DNA of 64,000 nt from Bombilactobacillus mellifer. GTDB lineage: Bacteria > Bacillota > Bacilli > Lactobacillales > Lactobacillaceae. Below the pieces are notes generated by a model, which was not told the DNA's origin, made no database searches, and worked only from the letters and a program-made list of their open reading frames with translations. Of the stretch, positions 1-9,302 are shown piece after piece; position 1 is the first letter of the stretch; the number at the start of each line of letters is the position of its first letter. The DNA is taken from positions 129,541-193,540 of the forward strand of contig NZ_KQ034028.1 of assembly GCF_000970795.1 (NCBI RefSeq). The letters are read 5' to 3'. The position numbers and the translations under genes are program-made.

Positions 1-424
1 GGCCCAACAATTAGGAGCTGATTTAGTGGTGGATCCTACTACAAGGGATGCTGCCGCTTGGGTACACGAGCAAACGCAGGGTCGCGGCGCCGATGTGGTT
101 TTTAATACTACCGCCAATCCACAAATTGCGCAACAAGCATTAGCTTGCACTGCTTTTGGCGGACAAACATTTATGTTTAGTTCCTTACATCCTAATGATC
201 CGGTGGCTGTGGATTTAGGCGCCGTTCACAGCCATGAAAAATTTATTAAGGGAACTGTCAGTCCGACGCGCAGCTCTTATTATCAAGCTACCCAATTAAT
301 TGCCAAGAAAATAGTGAATCCCCGGCCGCTATTGGATAGAATTTTTCCTTATCAAGAGGCGGTGGCGGCGTTTGAATATGCTTTGCGTCCCGAAACCTTA
401 AAAACGATGATTAGTTTAGATTGA
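1..424 (+). CDS. zinc-type alcohol/polyol dehydrogenase, C-terminal part (partial)
   Basis: The gene enters from the left edge and is open in the frame starting at base 2, stopping at TGA 422-424. The visible part fits the end of the Rossmann domain and the C-terminal substrate domain of a medium-chain dehydrogenase: GRGADVVFNTTANP is the usual NAD-fold segment, followed by a FGGQ turn and the closing EAVAAFEYA helix. The catalytic zinc ligands would lie upstream, outside the window. The kinase that follows starts 14 bases after the stop, so the two form an operon; together they suggest a polyol-to-ketose-to-ketose-phosphate route. The exact substrate cannot be read from this fragment. Confidence 0.75.
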   Translation, partial: AQQLGADLVVDPTTRDAAAWVHEQTQGRGADVVFNTTANPQIAQQALACTAFGGQTFMFSSLHPNDPVAVDLGAVHSHEKFIKGTVSPTRSSYYQATQLIAKKIVNPRPLLDRIFPYQEAVAAFEYALRPETLKTMISLD

Positions 425-438
425 GGACTGCGATAGAT

Positions 439-1917
439 ATGACACAAAAATACTATATAGGTCTGGATTTAGGCTCTTCGGCTTTAAAAATGGTAGCAAC
501 TGATCAGCAATTGCAGGTAATTTATAACCAGCAGTATGCTTATTCATATGAGACGCTGGATTCTATGAGTCGAGAAATTGAACCCACGGTATGGCGGCAC
601 TTGATGTTGGACGGTCTGCGCGAACTATTTACACAACTGCCCGCAAGTGATTGTGCCGGTATTGGCCTTACTGGCCAGATGCACACAACAGTTTTTTTGA
701 ATGCTCAAGGCCAAAGCATTCGCCCGGCCATCATGTGGAATGATAATCGTACTAAAGCCTTGATTCCCCACTTGCGGCACCAATTAGCCCAAAATCCGGC
801 AACACGCACCAATGCGCAAAGTATTTCTCCGGGCTCGCCTTTAGCTAACTTAGTCTGGTTACATCAATTTGAGCCGCGGCATTGGCAGCAAGTAGCACAT
901 GTTTTAATGCCGGTAGATTATTTGGTGTATTGTCTGACAGGGCAATATGTGACAGATTACTGTGAAGCTTCAACCACTTCATATTATGATTGGCAAACTC
1001 ATCACTGGTCTTTGCCCATTCAACAAGAGTTTCACTTGCAAGCTAATTGGTTTCCCCGTATTTTACCAGCCAGTACGCTAGCCGGAGCGCTGACTGCAGT
1101 GGTCCAACAAACCTTACACATTCAAAAGCCGATCCCTGTGACTGTGGGCACGGGGGATAATGCCGCAACTACCTTCATTAACCGAGGTTTTAGTGATCAG
1201 CAGCCGCTGATTTCTTTAGGAACTTCCGGAGTCGTGATTATTCCTAACACCACTTCCACTTTGAAGCCGGTGGGCAAAAATGTTGTCGTGCAGATTACTC
1301 CGCAAAAGCGGTACCTTCTAACGCAAGGGACCATTCAAGCGGGCGCCCAATTAAATAGTTGGTGGGTAGAAAATATTTTGGGTACGCACAATTTTACGGC
1401 TGAACAGGAGCAAATTGCGCCCAGTCGCCTTGGTCAAAATCCCGTTTTGTTTTTTCCACATGTTAATGGTGAAAAAACGTTATTCGCTAATCCTAATTTA
1501 CAAGGCAGTTTGGTGGGCTTGACTTTAGATGTGACACGTGCCGACTTATACCAGGCCATCCTAGAGGGAGTAGCTTTTGGAATTAAAATGTTATATGAAC
1601 AAATGAAAAATCCCGTGGCTCCTCATTACTTTACTGCCGTAGGTGGCGGGACGCACAGCACGTTGTGGCTCACGATGATTGCTAATGTGTTGAATTTGCC
1701 CTTGCGTCGTTTACAACCTGTGCGCCAAACTGTCCAAGGCGCCGCGGCATTGGCGTTGCTAGCTACGGGCGGGCAATGGGAACAAATCCCCTTTCACCAG
1801 CAATTAATTCAACCAACCCCGCAATTAGCTGCACGTTATCAACAACAGTATCACCGTTATCAACATTTAACGACCACGATGATCAATTATTTTTCAACAA
1901 AGGAAGCTGAATTGTGA
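439..1917 (+). CDS. xylB: FGGY-family carbohydrate kinase, probably xylulokinase
   Basis: A 492-residue kinase of the FGGY family, which phosphorylates ketopentoses or related sugars with ATP in the cytoplasm. The N-terminal phosphate-binding motif GLDLGSSALK is near residue 8, GLTGQMH near residue 75, the catalytic GTGDN near residue 237 and the second ATPase segment VGGGTHS near residue 400. Length is normal for xylulokinase. ATG 439 is chosen because homologues begin just before YIGLDLG; an in-frame TTG at 421 is less likely. It follows a polyol-type dehydrogenase and overlaps the next gene by four bases (GTGA). Other FGGY substrates, such as ribulose, cannot be excluded. Confidence 0.8.
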   Translation: MTQKYYIGLDLGSSALKMVATDQQLQVIYNQQYAYSYETLDSMSREIEPTVWRHLMLDGLRELFTQLPASDCAGIGLTGQMHTTVFLNAQGQSIRPAIMWNDNRTKALIPHLRHQLAQNPATRTNAQSISPGSPLANLVWLHQFEPRHWQQVAHVLMPVDYLVYCLTGQYVTDYCEASTTSYYDWQTHHWSLPIQQEFHLQANWFPRILPASTLAGALTAVVQQTLHIQKPIPVTVGTGDNAATTFINRGFSDQQPLISLGTSGVVIIPNTTSTLKPVGKNVVVQITPQKRYLLTQGTIQAGAQLNSWWVENILGTHNFTAEQEQIAPSRLGQNPVLFFPHVNGEKTLFANPNLQGSLVGLTLDVTRADLYQAILEGVAFGIKMLYEQMKNPVAPHYFTAVGGGTHSTLWLTMIANVLNLPLRRLQPVRQTVQGAAALALLATGGQWEQIPFHQQLIQPTPQLAARYQQQYHRYQHLTTTMINYFSTKEAEL

Positions 1918-2453
1918 AACAATGCATTTTGTGCCACTGTCGGTTAGGATTAGTCAAATTTAAATCACGCGCAGGTTGGGTGTGCAAACAGTGTTATGCA
2001 CTAGTCAGTTTGAATTACACGCAGACGATTACCAATTTAGATTGGCCCCAATTGCAAGCACTCTATCACCAGCAAACGGCCCGGCAAACTCTGGAACCGC
2101 AGGAATTTGTGATTACGCGGCGTATTAATCAATATATTTTGTTAGATGATACTCACCAGCTGCTGTGTTTACCCAATAATGTTAAATTTAGTGGTGCTGA
2201 ATTAGCCCCGGAATATTTTCAGTATCATATGTTGCGCCAAAGTTATTTGGAACAGCAAACACGCACCCAAGCGTCTTTAGTCTGCAAAAATATTATTGTG
2301 CAGTTAAAGTTTCAAGATACGGCAACGGTGCAGCAGCGGGCGATTGTTTTAGTCCCAAAGCCAATCGATATCCACAGTCTGATTTATGCTACCCAATTAA
2401 AAGTGGCTCACCAGTTACTGGCGACCCTCCATCAAATTGCGACTCCATCTTAG
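1914..2453 (+). CDS. DUF4428-like zinc-ribbon protein
   Basis: A 179-residue protein starting at GTG 1914, inside the stop of the kinase gene, so it is translationally coupled. The first 30 residues hold two CxxC pairs (CILC and CKQC) typical of a small zinc ribbon of the DUF4428 type. The rest is soluble, rich in Gln and Leu, with no membrane segment; it is not a family I recognise, though it could fold as a PH-like domain as in other DUF4428 proteins. Function is unknown. The gene ends just before a bidirectional terminator. Confidence 0.6.
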   Translation: MKQCILCHCRLGLVKFKSRAGWVCKQCYALVSLNYTQTITNLDWPQLQALYHQQTARQTLEPQEFVITRRINQYILLDDTHQLLCLPNNVKFSGAELAPEYFQYHMLRQSYLEQQTRTQASLVCKNIIVQLKFQDTATVQQRAIVLVPKPIDIHSLIYATQLKVAHQLLATLHQIATPS

Positions 2454-2467
2454 ATTTATAATCTAGT

Positions 2468-2506
2468 AAAAAGGATGTGACTACTTGCTAGCAGCCACAT
2501 CCTTTT
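2468..2506. terminator. bidirectional intrinsic terminator
   Basis: AAAAAGGATGTG and CACATCCTTTT pair around a 16-base loop, with an A-run on one side and a T-run on the other. It serves both the dehydrogenase-kinase operon and the convergent aldo/keto reductase gene. Confidence 0.85.
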
Positions 2507-2524
2507 AATTATATAGTAAATTAT

Positions 2525-3361
2525 TTAAAACTCTTCATATACGGCGGGATCCTGATTTTGCAGACGGCCATTCGGACGATCTAAATTGGTAATGGTCTGC
2601 ATTTGAGCCGGAGATAATTCAAAATCAAACAGCTGGAGATTTTCCACTTGACGTTGAAAATGACTCGATTTGGGAATCGGCAGCACTTGTAATTGCGTTT
2701 CCCAACGTAAAATGACTTGACTCGGGCTACGATGCACCTCCGCAGCAATACCTTTAATGACCGGATCCTGTAATAAGGAACTGGCACGCCCAATAGGGCT
2801 CCAAGCCCAAGTGATAATTTGATGTTCTTGATCATACTGGCGCTGTTTTGGTTGAGAAAAATAAGGATGGAGTTCAATTTGATTGACGACAGGAGAAACA
2901 CCAGTTTCTGCGATGAGACGATCAATATGTTCTGGTAAAAAGTTAGAAACGCCAATGGATTTCACTAATCCCAGCTGTTGAGCGGTAATCAGAGCTTGCC
3001 AAGCTTCGACGTAGAGGTCTTGGTGGGGATCAGGCCAATGAATTAAATAGAGATCATAATAATCTAAACCAGCTCGATATAAAGACTCTTGAATAGCTTG
3101 TAAAGCGGCTTGATAGTGATGATAACGTCCTGGCAGCTTGGAAGAAACTACAATTTGACTGCGATCGATAGGGCTTTGGCGAAGCGCTGCACCGACGGCA
3201 CCTTCATTTTCATAATTATAGGCCGTGTCTAATAAACGATACCCGGCAGCCAACGCGGAAGTAATAGCATTGACCCCTAAGGCGCCATTTAATTTATAAG
3301 TACCAAAACCCACCGCCGGCAAAACTAATCCGTCTTGGGTAGTTAATTGGGGAATATTCAT
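2525..3361 (-). CDS. aldo/keto reductase
   Basis: A 278-residue NADPH-dependent aldo/keto reductase of the small bacterial (2,5-diketo-gluconate reductase-like) type. The catalytic tetrad is visible: Asp and Tyr in LLDTAYNYENE, Lys in VVSSKLPG and His in LIHWPDPH. The C-terminal cofactor loop contains PIPKSSHFQRQ, the 2'-phosphate-binding signature. AGGAG precedes the ATG at normal distance. It is monocistronic, running toward the terminator at 2468-2506. Probable role is general carbonyl reduction; substrate unknown. Confidence 0.88.
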   Translation of the reverse strand: MNIPQLTTQDGLVLPAVGFGTYKLNGALGVNAITSALAAGYRLLDTAYNYENEGAVGAALRQSPIDRSQIVVSSKLPGRYHHYQAALQAIQESLYRAGLDYYDLYLIHWPDPHQDLYVEAWQALITAQQLGLVKSIGVSNFLPEHIDRLIAETGVSPVVNQIELHPYFSQPKQRQYDQEHQIITWAWSPIGRASSLLQDPVIKGIAAEVHRSPSQVILRWETQLQVLPIPKSSHFQRQVENLQLFDFELSPAQMQTITNLDRPNGRLQNQDPAVYEEF

Positions 3362-3509
3362 AAGAGACTCCTTTCCATAATAAATGATGCTTGTCCATAA
3401 ATTTCTCTTTTAGTGTAGCATTAATTAACTGGTAAAAAATAGGGGAGAAGATTAATATTAAGCCAGTTTCCGTTGTGTCCATGGTAAAATATGGCAGGAG
3501 GGTCCCACG

Positions 3510-3980
3510 ATGTCAGATCTATTATTAAGTGCTATAGATATCTTTTTTTTAGCAAGCCTGATTTTTAATCTCTATTGGCAGGCGCAAATAATTGTGCCTG
3601 CTAAATACAAAGTGTCCAGTCTTGTTTTGACGGCGCTGTTTGCAGTGTGGATTTTAGCCATTCCGATCCATTCCTGGCTGTACATTATCATGGTGGCTGC
3701 AGTGTTGACTGTCACTATTATGCAAGGAACCGGAGGACTAGGGTCCCGCTGGTTAGTAACTAATGGTTTTTTTGCGGGGGTGGTTAATTATCAAAAATTA
3801 GCCCATATTACCTTGATCCCAGTGCAATTACCGACAATGCGGCCACAAGTCATTACCATTTTTACTACCATCAGCCGCCAAAATATTCAAATGACTTTTA
3901 ATCATTCTTGGAAAGAAATCCAACGCGAATTACGTCAGTTAGTCCCTGACCATATTCCGATTGATGTGACCCAGCTATAA
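3510..3980 (+). CDS. small membrane protein of unknown function
   Basis: A 156-residue protein with GGAGG shortly before the ATG. Three hydrophobic stretches fill residues 5-75, then a GTGGLGSRWL turn and a soluble C-terminal half (about residues 85-156) with beta-rich character and PTMRPQVITIF. I do not recognise the family. It stands alone between the divergent aldo/keto reductase and the convergent cardiolipin synthase gene. Confidence 0.6.
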   Translation: MSDLLLSAIDIFFLASLIFNLYWQAQIIVPAKYKVSSLVLTALFAVWILAIPIHSWLYIIMVAAVLTVTIMQGTGGLGSRWLVTNGFFAGVVNYQKLAHITLIPVQLPTMRPQVITIFTTISRQNIQMTFNHSWKEIQRELRQLVPDHIPIDVTQL

Positions 3981-4057
3981 CTGAAATTTGGGTCTGACAA
4001 TGACCTATGAGGTGGCGCGTCAAAGAATTGCTCTAAGCCAGTGCCGTTCTGGGTCTG

Positions 4058-5515
4058 TTAAAGAATCGGGGATAATAACCGTGAAAATAATTGTTTAAAA
4101 CGCAGCCAAGATGATTGTTGCGCAATGATTTCCGGTGTTAATAAAGTGCTGTCTTGCATATCCTGTTGGAAAATATCAGTCAATTCTTGGCTCATACGCG
4201 CATCATAGAAAAAAGCGTCCGCTTCGAAATTCAAGCTGTAACTGCGGTAATCTTGATTCATTGAACCAATCGCGGCAACTTGATTATCAAAGACGGCCGT
4301 TTTGGCGTGCATAAAACCTTTGTTGTAAATATAAATTTGAATATTATGAGTAGTTAATAAATTAGCATAAAACTGCGTAGCGCGATAAATAAAAGGATGA
4401 TCCGGCATATCGGGAATCATAATTTTGACATCTACTCCCGAACGAGCGGCTACTAATAAGGCATCCATCATTGAATCATCCGGGATTAAGTAAGGAGTTT
4501 GCAATAAAACACTTTTTTGGGCATTCATAATAAAACTCAAAAAACCGCCTTTTAAAGTGTCAAAGTTGCTATCGGGACCATCAGAAACAATTTGTGTGGG
4601 GGTAATTTCCGTAACATCCAGTTGTGGAGGAAAATATTTTTCTTGAAACATAATTTTGGGTTGGCGCTTGCCGGCAGAAGCGTTCCAATCTAAGATGAAC
4701 CGCTCTTGAAGCGATAAGGCCGCATAACCATGAATGCGTACATGTGTGTCGCGCCAATAACCAAATTTCTTTTTTAAACCGATGTATTGTTCACCAATAT
4801 TAAAACCACCAGTCCACCCAATTTGACCATCAATGACAACAATTTTACGATGCAGATGATAGTTTAACCGGTTTTGCGTAATTGCATTTTGCGAAGTGAT
4901 GAAGGGCATCACTTGACCACCGGCGGCGGTTAAGCTGTGAAAAAACTTACGGTTAGCCCCTGGGGAACCCCAACGATCGTAAATGACGCGCACTTCTAGG
5001 CCCGCTTGGGCTTTTTTGGCCAAGGCGGCGACAACTTGTTGACCTAAGCGATCATTGATAAACGAATAGTATTCGACATGAATGGTTTCTTGGGCGTGCT
5101 CGATATCTTTTAGGAGTGCGGCAAATTTGGCCGGACCATCTGTAAAAATCTGAGTAGCATTATGAAAAGTGACTAGGGAATCTTCAGAACGATTGAAAAA
5201 ATCGATTTGTCGGGTATCTAATTTTTGTATTTGTGGTGAATAGGCCAAGCGGCGCTGGGCCACTTCCTGCGCTTCAATTTCTTTGAGGCGTTGTAAGCCC
5301 ACATGCTCGGCATTGCTAATGGCAAAGAGGTTTTCTTGAGCAATTCCGCGACCAAAAAAGGCAAAAATCAAAAAACCGATTACAGGCAGTAAAATCAACA
5401 CAATGAGCCATGCCAAGGTGGCGGGAATGCTACGAGGTCGGTGAAAGACAGTGATAATGGCCGCAACCGTGTTCGCAAAAATAACAAATCCCAAAATCAA
5501 AGCAAACCAATGCAT
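4058..5515 (-). CDS. cls: cardiolipin synthase
   Basis: A 485-residue phospholipase-D-superfamily enzyme that joins two phosphatidylglycerol molecules into cardiolipin at the membrane. Two N-terminal membrane helices (about residues 2-24 and 33-52) are followed by two HKD motifs: HRKIVVIDG near residue 220 and HAKTAVFDN near residue 400, each with the downstream GGFN or GSMN element. GAGG lies seven bases before the ATG. Length and order of domains are those of Firmicute Cls. It is the last gene of a minus-strand run that begins at the DUF915 hydrolase, though a 60-base gap separates it from its neighbour. Confidence 0.92.
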   Translation of the reverse strand: MHWFALILGFVIFANTVAAIITVFHRPRSIPATLAWLIVLILLPVIGFLIFAFFGRGIAQENLFAISNAEHVGLQRLKEIEAQEVAQRRLAYSPQIQKLDTRQIDFFNRSEDSLVTFHNATQIFTDGPAKFAALLKDIEHAQETIHVEYYSFINDRLGQQVVAALAKKAQAGLEVRVIYDRWGSPGANRKFFHSLTAAGGQVMPFITSQNAITQNRLNYHLHRKIVVIDGQIGWTGGFNIGEQYIGLKKKFGYWRDTHVRIHGYAALSLQERFILDWNASAGKRQPKIMFQEKYFPPQLDVTEITPTQIVSDGPDSNFDTLKGGFLSFIMNAQKSVLLQTPYLIPDDSMMDALLVAARSGVDVKIMIPDMPDHPFIYRATQFYANLLTTHNIQIYIYNKGFMHAKTAVFDNQVAAIGSMNQDYRSYSLNFEADAFFYDARMSQELTDIFQQDMQDSTLLTPEIIAQQSSWLRFKQLFSRLLSPIL

Positions 5516-5576
5516 AAAAAAATCCTCGTTTTACTTAATTAGGAATCATTTTAACTTACTTTAATTAGGAGAGCCA

Positions 5577-5969
5577 CTATTTCAAAAAGTTTTTCACGAA
5601 TTGCCGATCAATCATTTGGCAAGTAATGGTAATTTGTGGAAATTTTAATTGTTGACGAATAAATATTTGCATATAGTCTAAAATTTCTGAGGGAACAGTT
5701 GTATTAAAGACAATTTGCAATCGCACAGCAGTGGCACTTAACGGGTGGATTAAGCACAAACCTTCGAACTGATCAGTGTCCTTGGTTGTAATCCCCCAGA
5801 TTAAGCGGCGATTAGCCATAACATCCAGCATGGCTTGGGTCATAAAGTGGGCCGAAGTTGGTAAATCAGTTTGTAAAAAACGTTGTATGTCTTGCGCGGG
5901 GAGATTACTTAAGAATTCTAATTGATAGTTAGCTGTAATAATGGGATGGTATTGATATAATTTTTCCAT
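5577..5969 (-). CDS. small GNAT-like protein of unknown function
   Basis: A 130-residue soluble protein with an AAGTGA-type ribosome site in the end of the upstream gene, starting four bases after that gene's stop. The strand pattern (RLIWGITTKDTDQFEGLCLIHP, then RLQIVFNT) resembles the core of an N-acetyltransferase fold, but the acetyl-CoA loop (Q/R-x-x-G-x-G/A) is not evident. It may be a non-catalytic relative or an unrelated small protein. It is co-transcribed with the DUF915 hydrolase. Confidence 0.5.
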   Translation of the reverse strand: MEKLYQYHPIITANYQLEFLSNLPAQDIQRFLQTDLPTSAHFMTQAMLDVMANRRLIWGITTKDTDQFEGLCLIHPLSATAVRLQIVFNTTVPSEILDYMQIFIRQQLKFPQITITCQMIDRQFVKNFLK

Positions 5970-5973
5970 GAAG

Positions 5974-6834
5974 TCACTTCTTTAAGGGTAAACTGGCTGC
6001 TAACTGGGGAAAGAGAAATTGATTCATTTGCTTTAACACTTGAGAATCATCATGCATTTTGGAGTGTTCGCCACTGCTGCCGGTAGCACGATATTCGCTG
6101 AATTCTTGCACTTGCGTTTGTAAAATATATTTAATCGAACGTGCGGAACTGACGGACACATATTTATCGGTATTGGAAGAATCATTAATGTTGCCGTAGA
6201 CATTCAAAACGCGGGCTGTCGCAGGGAACTTGCTGCGATTTAAATAGGTCCATAAATAACGCGGCGTCATAAAGGCGGGCTTACCATTGGCCGCTAAGGG
6301 ATTAATATTGGGTAAATCTCCTAAGGCCACGACCCCGTCAAAAGGACCGGCAATTAAAACCAGGCGATTAATGGGCGGCAGCGGCCGCTTGCAACTATTA
6401 ATTAAAAAATTGACCAAAGCCACTGCTCCTAAAGAATGACCGACCGCATTATAAGTTTGGAAATGATAACGTTGGCTTAAATCATTGATGATTTGGTTAA
6501 CCCAGCGCTCAATGGTATTCGTGGGGATCCAGCGATCTTTAAAAACTAATTGCACCAAAGGATATTTAGCAGTGGACCAGTAACCGGAATAGTGAATTTT
6601 ACTATTCCAATCCACCGTAGCGCGTAGAAACACGGGTGAATGGGTTACAATTTGCGCTGATTTGACCATTTCTTGGGTCGTATAGTTACCCCCCCGAAAT
6701 CCATGGACAAAAAAAGTGGGAATCTGATCCGTACTGGAAGTAACAGAGTCAATGGTTTCCACTTTACAAATGGGAATTTGTGCAGATTGATTGATGTGGT
6801 GTGTTATACTTTGCCAAAAGCCCATTTCTCTCAT
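5974..6834 (-). CDS. alpha/beta hydrolase, DUF915 family
   Basis: A 286-residue alpha/beta hydrolase. FVHGFRGG near residue 42 is the oxyanion strand-turn, GHSLG near residue 133 carries the nucleophile Ser, and the late EHSKMHDD holds the likely catalytic His. These features match the DUF915 family common in lactobacilli. There is no signal peptide, unlike the paralogue at 7822-8670. GGAGG sits three bases before the first ATG and eleven before a second in-frame ATG at 6825, so either start is possible. Substrate is unknown. Confidence 0.8.
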   Translation of the reverse strand: MREMGFWQSITHHINQSAQIPICKVETIDSVTSSTDQIPTFFVHGFRGGNYTTQEMVKSAQIVTHSPVFLRATVDWNSKIHYSGYWSTAKYPLVQLVFKDRWIPTNTIERWVNQIINDLSQRYHFQTYNAVGHSLGAVALVNFLINSCKRPLPPINRLVLIAGPFDGVVALGDLPNINPLAANGKPAFMTPRYLWTYLNRSKFPATARVLNVYGNINDSSNTDKYVSVSSARSIKYILQTQVQEFSEYRATGSSGEHSKMHDDSQVLKQMNQFLFPQLAASLPLKK

Positions 6835-6913
6835 TTACCTCCACAATCATCATCCATGCACTACCATGATACAAGTATTTGTAATGTAATTCTAGTTATA
6901 TGGAGCCAGTTTT

Positions 6914-7579
6914 ATGAAAAAATATTACGCAGTCAAAAAAGGACGCCAACCAGGTATTTATCCAACCTGGCCCGCAGCTCAGCAGCAGGTTCAAGGATAT
7001 CGGCAAGCAGTTTTTAAAGGCTTTGATAATTTGGCTGCCGCACAGGCATTTATGGAAGAAAGGCTCGCAGTAGCCGCCGAGCAGGACCTAGCAGCTTACT
7101 CAATTTTATTATATACCGACGGTGGCAGTCGCAATCACGGTAATTACGCGGGCGGTCACGTACAAGCACAAGACAAAGCAGCGTGGGCTTATTTGATTAA
7201 GTATCAAGGCCAGCGTTATAGTGCCAGTGCCGGACAATGGGGCGCAACGAACAACCAAATGGAATTAACCGCTGTAGCACAAGGTTTACAAAAGCTCATT
7301 TCGTGGCAGTTACAAACACAAAAAGTCTTATTGGTAGCAGATTCTCAATATGTGCTCAATGCTTTAACCAAAGGGTGGCTGTCTAGTTGGCAACGGCGCA
7401 ATTGGAAAAAAGCTGATGGACAACCGGTTTTAAATCAAGCTTTATGGCAGCAGATTAGTCAGCAAGTCGCGCAGTTTCCCCATTTACAATTTGCTTGGAC
7501 GAAAGGTCATGCCCAAAATAAGGAGAATAACTTTGTAGATAGCTTATTAAATCAAACAATGGATCACATGACCAAGTGA
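6914..7579 (+). CDS. rnhA: ribonuclease HI with N-terminal RNA/hybrid-binding domain
   Basis: A 221-residue RNase H1 that cuts RNA in RNA-DNA hybrids. Residues 1-50 form the caulimovirus-VI/HBD domain (YYAVKKGRQPGIYPTW), and the catalytic domain follows from about residue 62. Active-site acids are visible: Asp69 in YTDGGS, Glu117 in NQMEL, Asp143 in VADSQY and a late Asp in NFVDSL; WTKGHAQN is the usual His loop. It is flanked by two DUF915 hydrolases on the other strand, so it is a single-gene unit. Confidence 0.9.
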   Translation: MKKYYAVKKGRQPGIYPTWPAAQQQVQGYRQAVFKGFDNLAAAQAFMEERLAVAAEQDLAAYSILLYTDGGSRNHGNYAGGHVQAQDKAAWAYLIKYQGQRYSASAGQWGATNNQMELTAVAQGLQKLISWQLQTQKVLLVADSQYVLNALTKGWLSSWQRRNWKKADGQPVLNQALWQQISQQVAQFPHLQFAWTKGHAQNKENNFVDSLLNQTMDHMTK

Positions 7580-7821
7580 ACCCTGATTGGGCAAACCATC
7601 CTTCCAACGTGTAATAGCAGATGAGAGGTACTCAAGGTTGCTTCTTTCAGCATCCAAAATTGAGGATCCGTTTTTAAATGGAAGTAAAATTAATTATGAC
7701 AATCGCTGATGAAGCATTCATGTGGTGGTCTCTTGGTTTTGCAGCCCTGCTATGGCATGGAGGCGAAGCTTTTTAAGGTGTTTTGGCGTTGTTAATGGGA
7801 CCTAGTGGTGATGATTTAAGG
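7580..7821. other. intergenic region with no recognisable gene
   Basis: About 240 bases between the convergent RNase H and DUF915 genes. No ribosome site with a credible reading frame, RNA motif or clear terminator was found; it may contain decayed sequence. Confidence 0.5.
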
Positions 7822-8670
7822 CTATTTGTGCCATAAAAAATTAATCAACAAACGATCCACTTGGGAATTTTCATGCAGTTGACTGTGTTGGGCCTGCGCG
7901 CCGACGATTTTTTGTTCACGATAGCTGCGGGCTCGTGAACGGACGAGATAGCGCAACGATTGGGAAGATGCATTACTAACAGCGCCATCAGAGTGTGTTC
8001 CATCATGGCGATCACCATAAATATTCAAAACGGCCGCTGATCGGGGATAAGTTTGTCTTAAGGGTAACAATGGCCGATATTCCGGATTCATCGGTTGGGG
8101 ACGGCCGGCAGCATTAAGCTGCATACGATTGGGACGATCATCATAGCCGAGAATACCGTTAAAATGCCCGGCTAAAGCAACTTGTTTATTTAACTGAGGT
8201 GCTGATTGAACCGCAGCATGATTTACTAAGTAATACATAAAAGTCATATTACCCATGGAATGCGCGACCACATTAAATTTGTGAAAGGGATATTGCTGCT
8301 GGACAGTTTGAAAAACTTTTGCAGCCCAGCGGCTGGTTAACTGATAGTCTGCATGGCGGTTGTCTAAAAAGTTCACTTCAATTAGTGGATTGCGGGCTGT
8401 CCGAGGAAGCCGTTGCCGAAGACGTACTTGACCATGGGTAGTAACATCGGCTCGAATAATTGTCTGAGTGACACCGGCGTGTTGGATAGCATGCGTCATT
8501 TGTTCTTCTGAACGATAACTGCCGCCCCAACCATGGAAAAAGAAAGTTGGAATCCGTTGGGCGACATATTTATCGGGAATGGCTGGTGTCATATGCGTGG
8601 GCAGCCAGAATCCCAAAACCAGCCCACCCACTAGTAAGAGCCAGCAGATATTGCGTTGCCATTTTTTCAT
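7822..8670 (-). CDS. exported or membrane-anchored DUF915 alpha/beta hydrolase
   Basis: A paralogue of the hydrolase at 5974-6834 with an added N-terminal hydrophobic helix (about residues 5-24) acting as signal peptide or anchor, so it probably acts at the cell surface. FFHGWGG, AHSMGN (nucleophile Ser) and a late QHSQLHEN (catalytic His) are present. ATG 8670 is preferred over ATG 8676 because GGAG lies eight bases upstream of it and only two from the other. Both paralogues share the Tyr/Gly-rich GDRHDG or GNINDS loop before the His. Substrate is unknown. Confidence 0.8.
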   Translation of the reverse strand: MKKWQRNICWLLLVGGLVLGFWLPTHMTPAIPDKYVAQRIPTFFFHGWGGSYRSEEQMTHAIQHAGVTQTIIRADVTTHGQVRLRQRLPRTARNPLIEVNFLDNRHADYQLTSRWAAKVFQTVQQQYPFHKFNVVAHSMGNMTFMYYLVNHAAVQSAPQLNKQVALAGHFNGILGYDDRPNRMQLNAAGRPQPMNPEYRPLLPLRQTYPRSAAVLNIYGDRHDGTHSDGAVSNASSQSLRYLVRSRARSYREQKIVGAQAQHSQLHENSQVDRLLINFLWHK

Positions 8671-8847
8671 GTACATTGCTCCTTGATTAGCTTTATAATT
8701 AAAAATATTGTAGTTAAACTAATAATCCTATTTCTTTTAGAATTATTTTTAGTTTAATGCTTACACTATACTTGAAAGCAAGTCCCAATTAACAATTTAT
8801 TATCTGAATGATGATTGAGATATAGCAAATAGGAAGCTGGGATTACT

Positions 8848-9252
8848 ATGGAAATTGCTGCCGTAGCCCATAAGTACCATATCTCTATGGCAACTTTACG
8901 TTATTATGAAGAATTAGGTTTATTACCGCCCATTGCGCAAGCACATGGCCGGCGGGATTTTTCGCCTGCTGATTTACAGCGTCTGGAATTTATTCTCTGT
9001 ATGAAAGATGCTGATATGTCGCTGCAAACCATTAAGCAGTATTTTGAATTGTATGATCAGGGCAGCGCTACTTTACCACAGCGGTTGGCCTTATTAGAAA
9101 CGCAAAAGCAGGCGACGGAAAAGAAGTTACAAGCAATCGCTCAAGCTTGGGCTTATCTGAATTATAAAATTGGCTTGACTAAAGGTCACTGGGAACATTA
9201 CAAGCAGGAGCACGAAAAGGTCAATACGCTAAAATTAAAAGACACGGATTGA
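8848..9252 (+). CDS. MerR-family transcriptional regulator
   Basis: A 134-residue regulator with the MerR winged helix at the N-terminus: ATLRYYEELGLLPP follows a short recognition helix, and ADLQRLEFILCMKDADMSL is the typical wing and second helix. Residues 80-120 form the dimer coiled coil, and the C-terminus (WEHYKQEHEKVN) lacks metal-binding cysteines, which suggests an AdhR/YraB-like stress sensor. GGAAG lies upstream of the ATG. No neighbouring target gene is obvious. Confidence 0.85.
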   Translation: MEIAAVAHKYHISMATLRYYEELGLLPPIAQAHGRRDFSPADLQRLEFILCMKDADMSLQTIKQYFELYDQGSATLPQRLALLETQKQATEKKLQAIAQAWAYLNYKIGLTKGHWEHYKQEHEKVNTLKLKDTD

Positions 9253-9269
9253 GATTAACCGTGTCTTTT
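9237..9269. terminator. bidirectional intrinsic terminator
   Basis: AAAAGACACGG and CCGTGTCTTTT pair around an 11-base loop. The left arm overlaps the last codons of the MerR gene; the hairpin also faces the convergent DUF1002 gene. Confidence 0.85.
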
Positions 9270-9302
9270 AGTAATTAAGGGCATAAATTTAATTGCCGCT
9301 AC

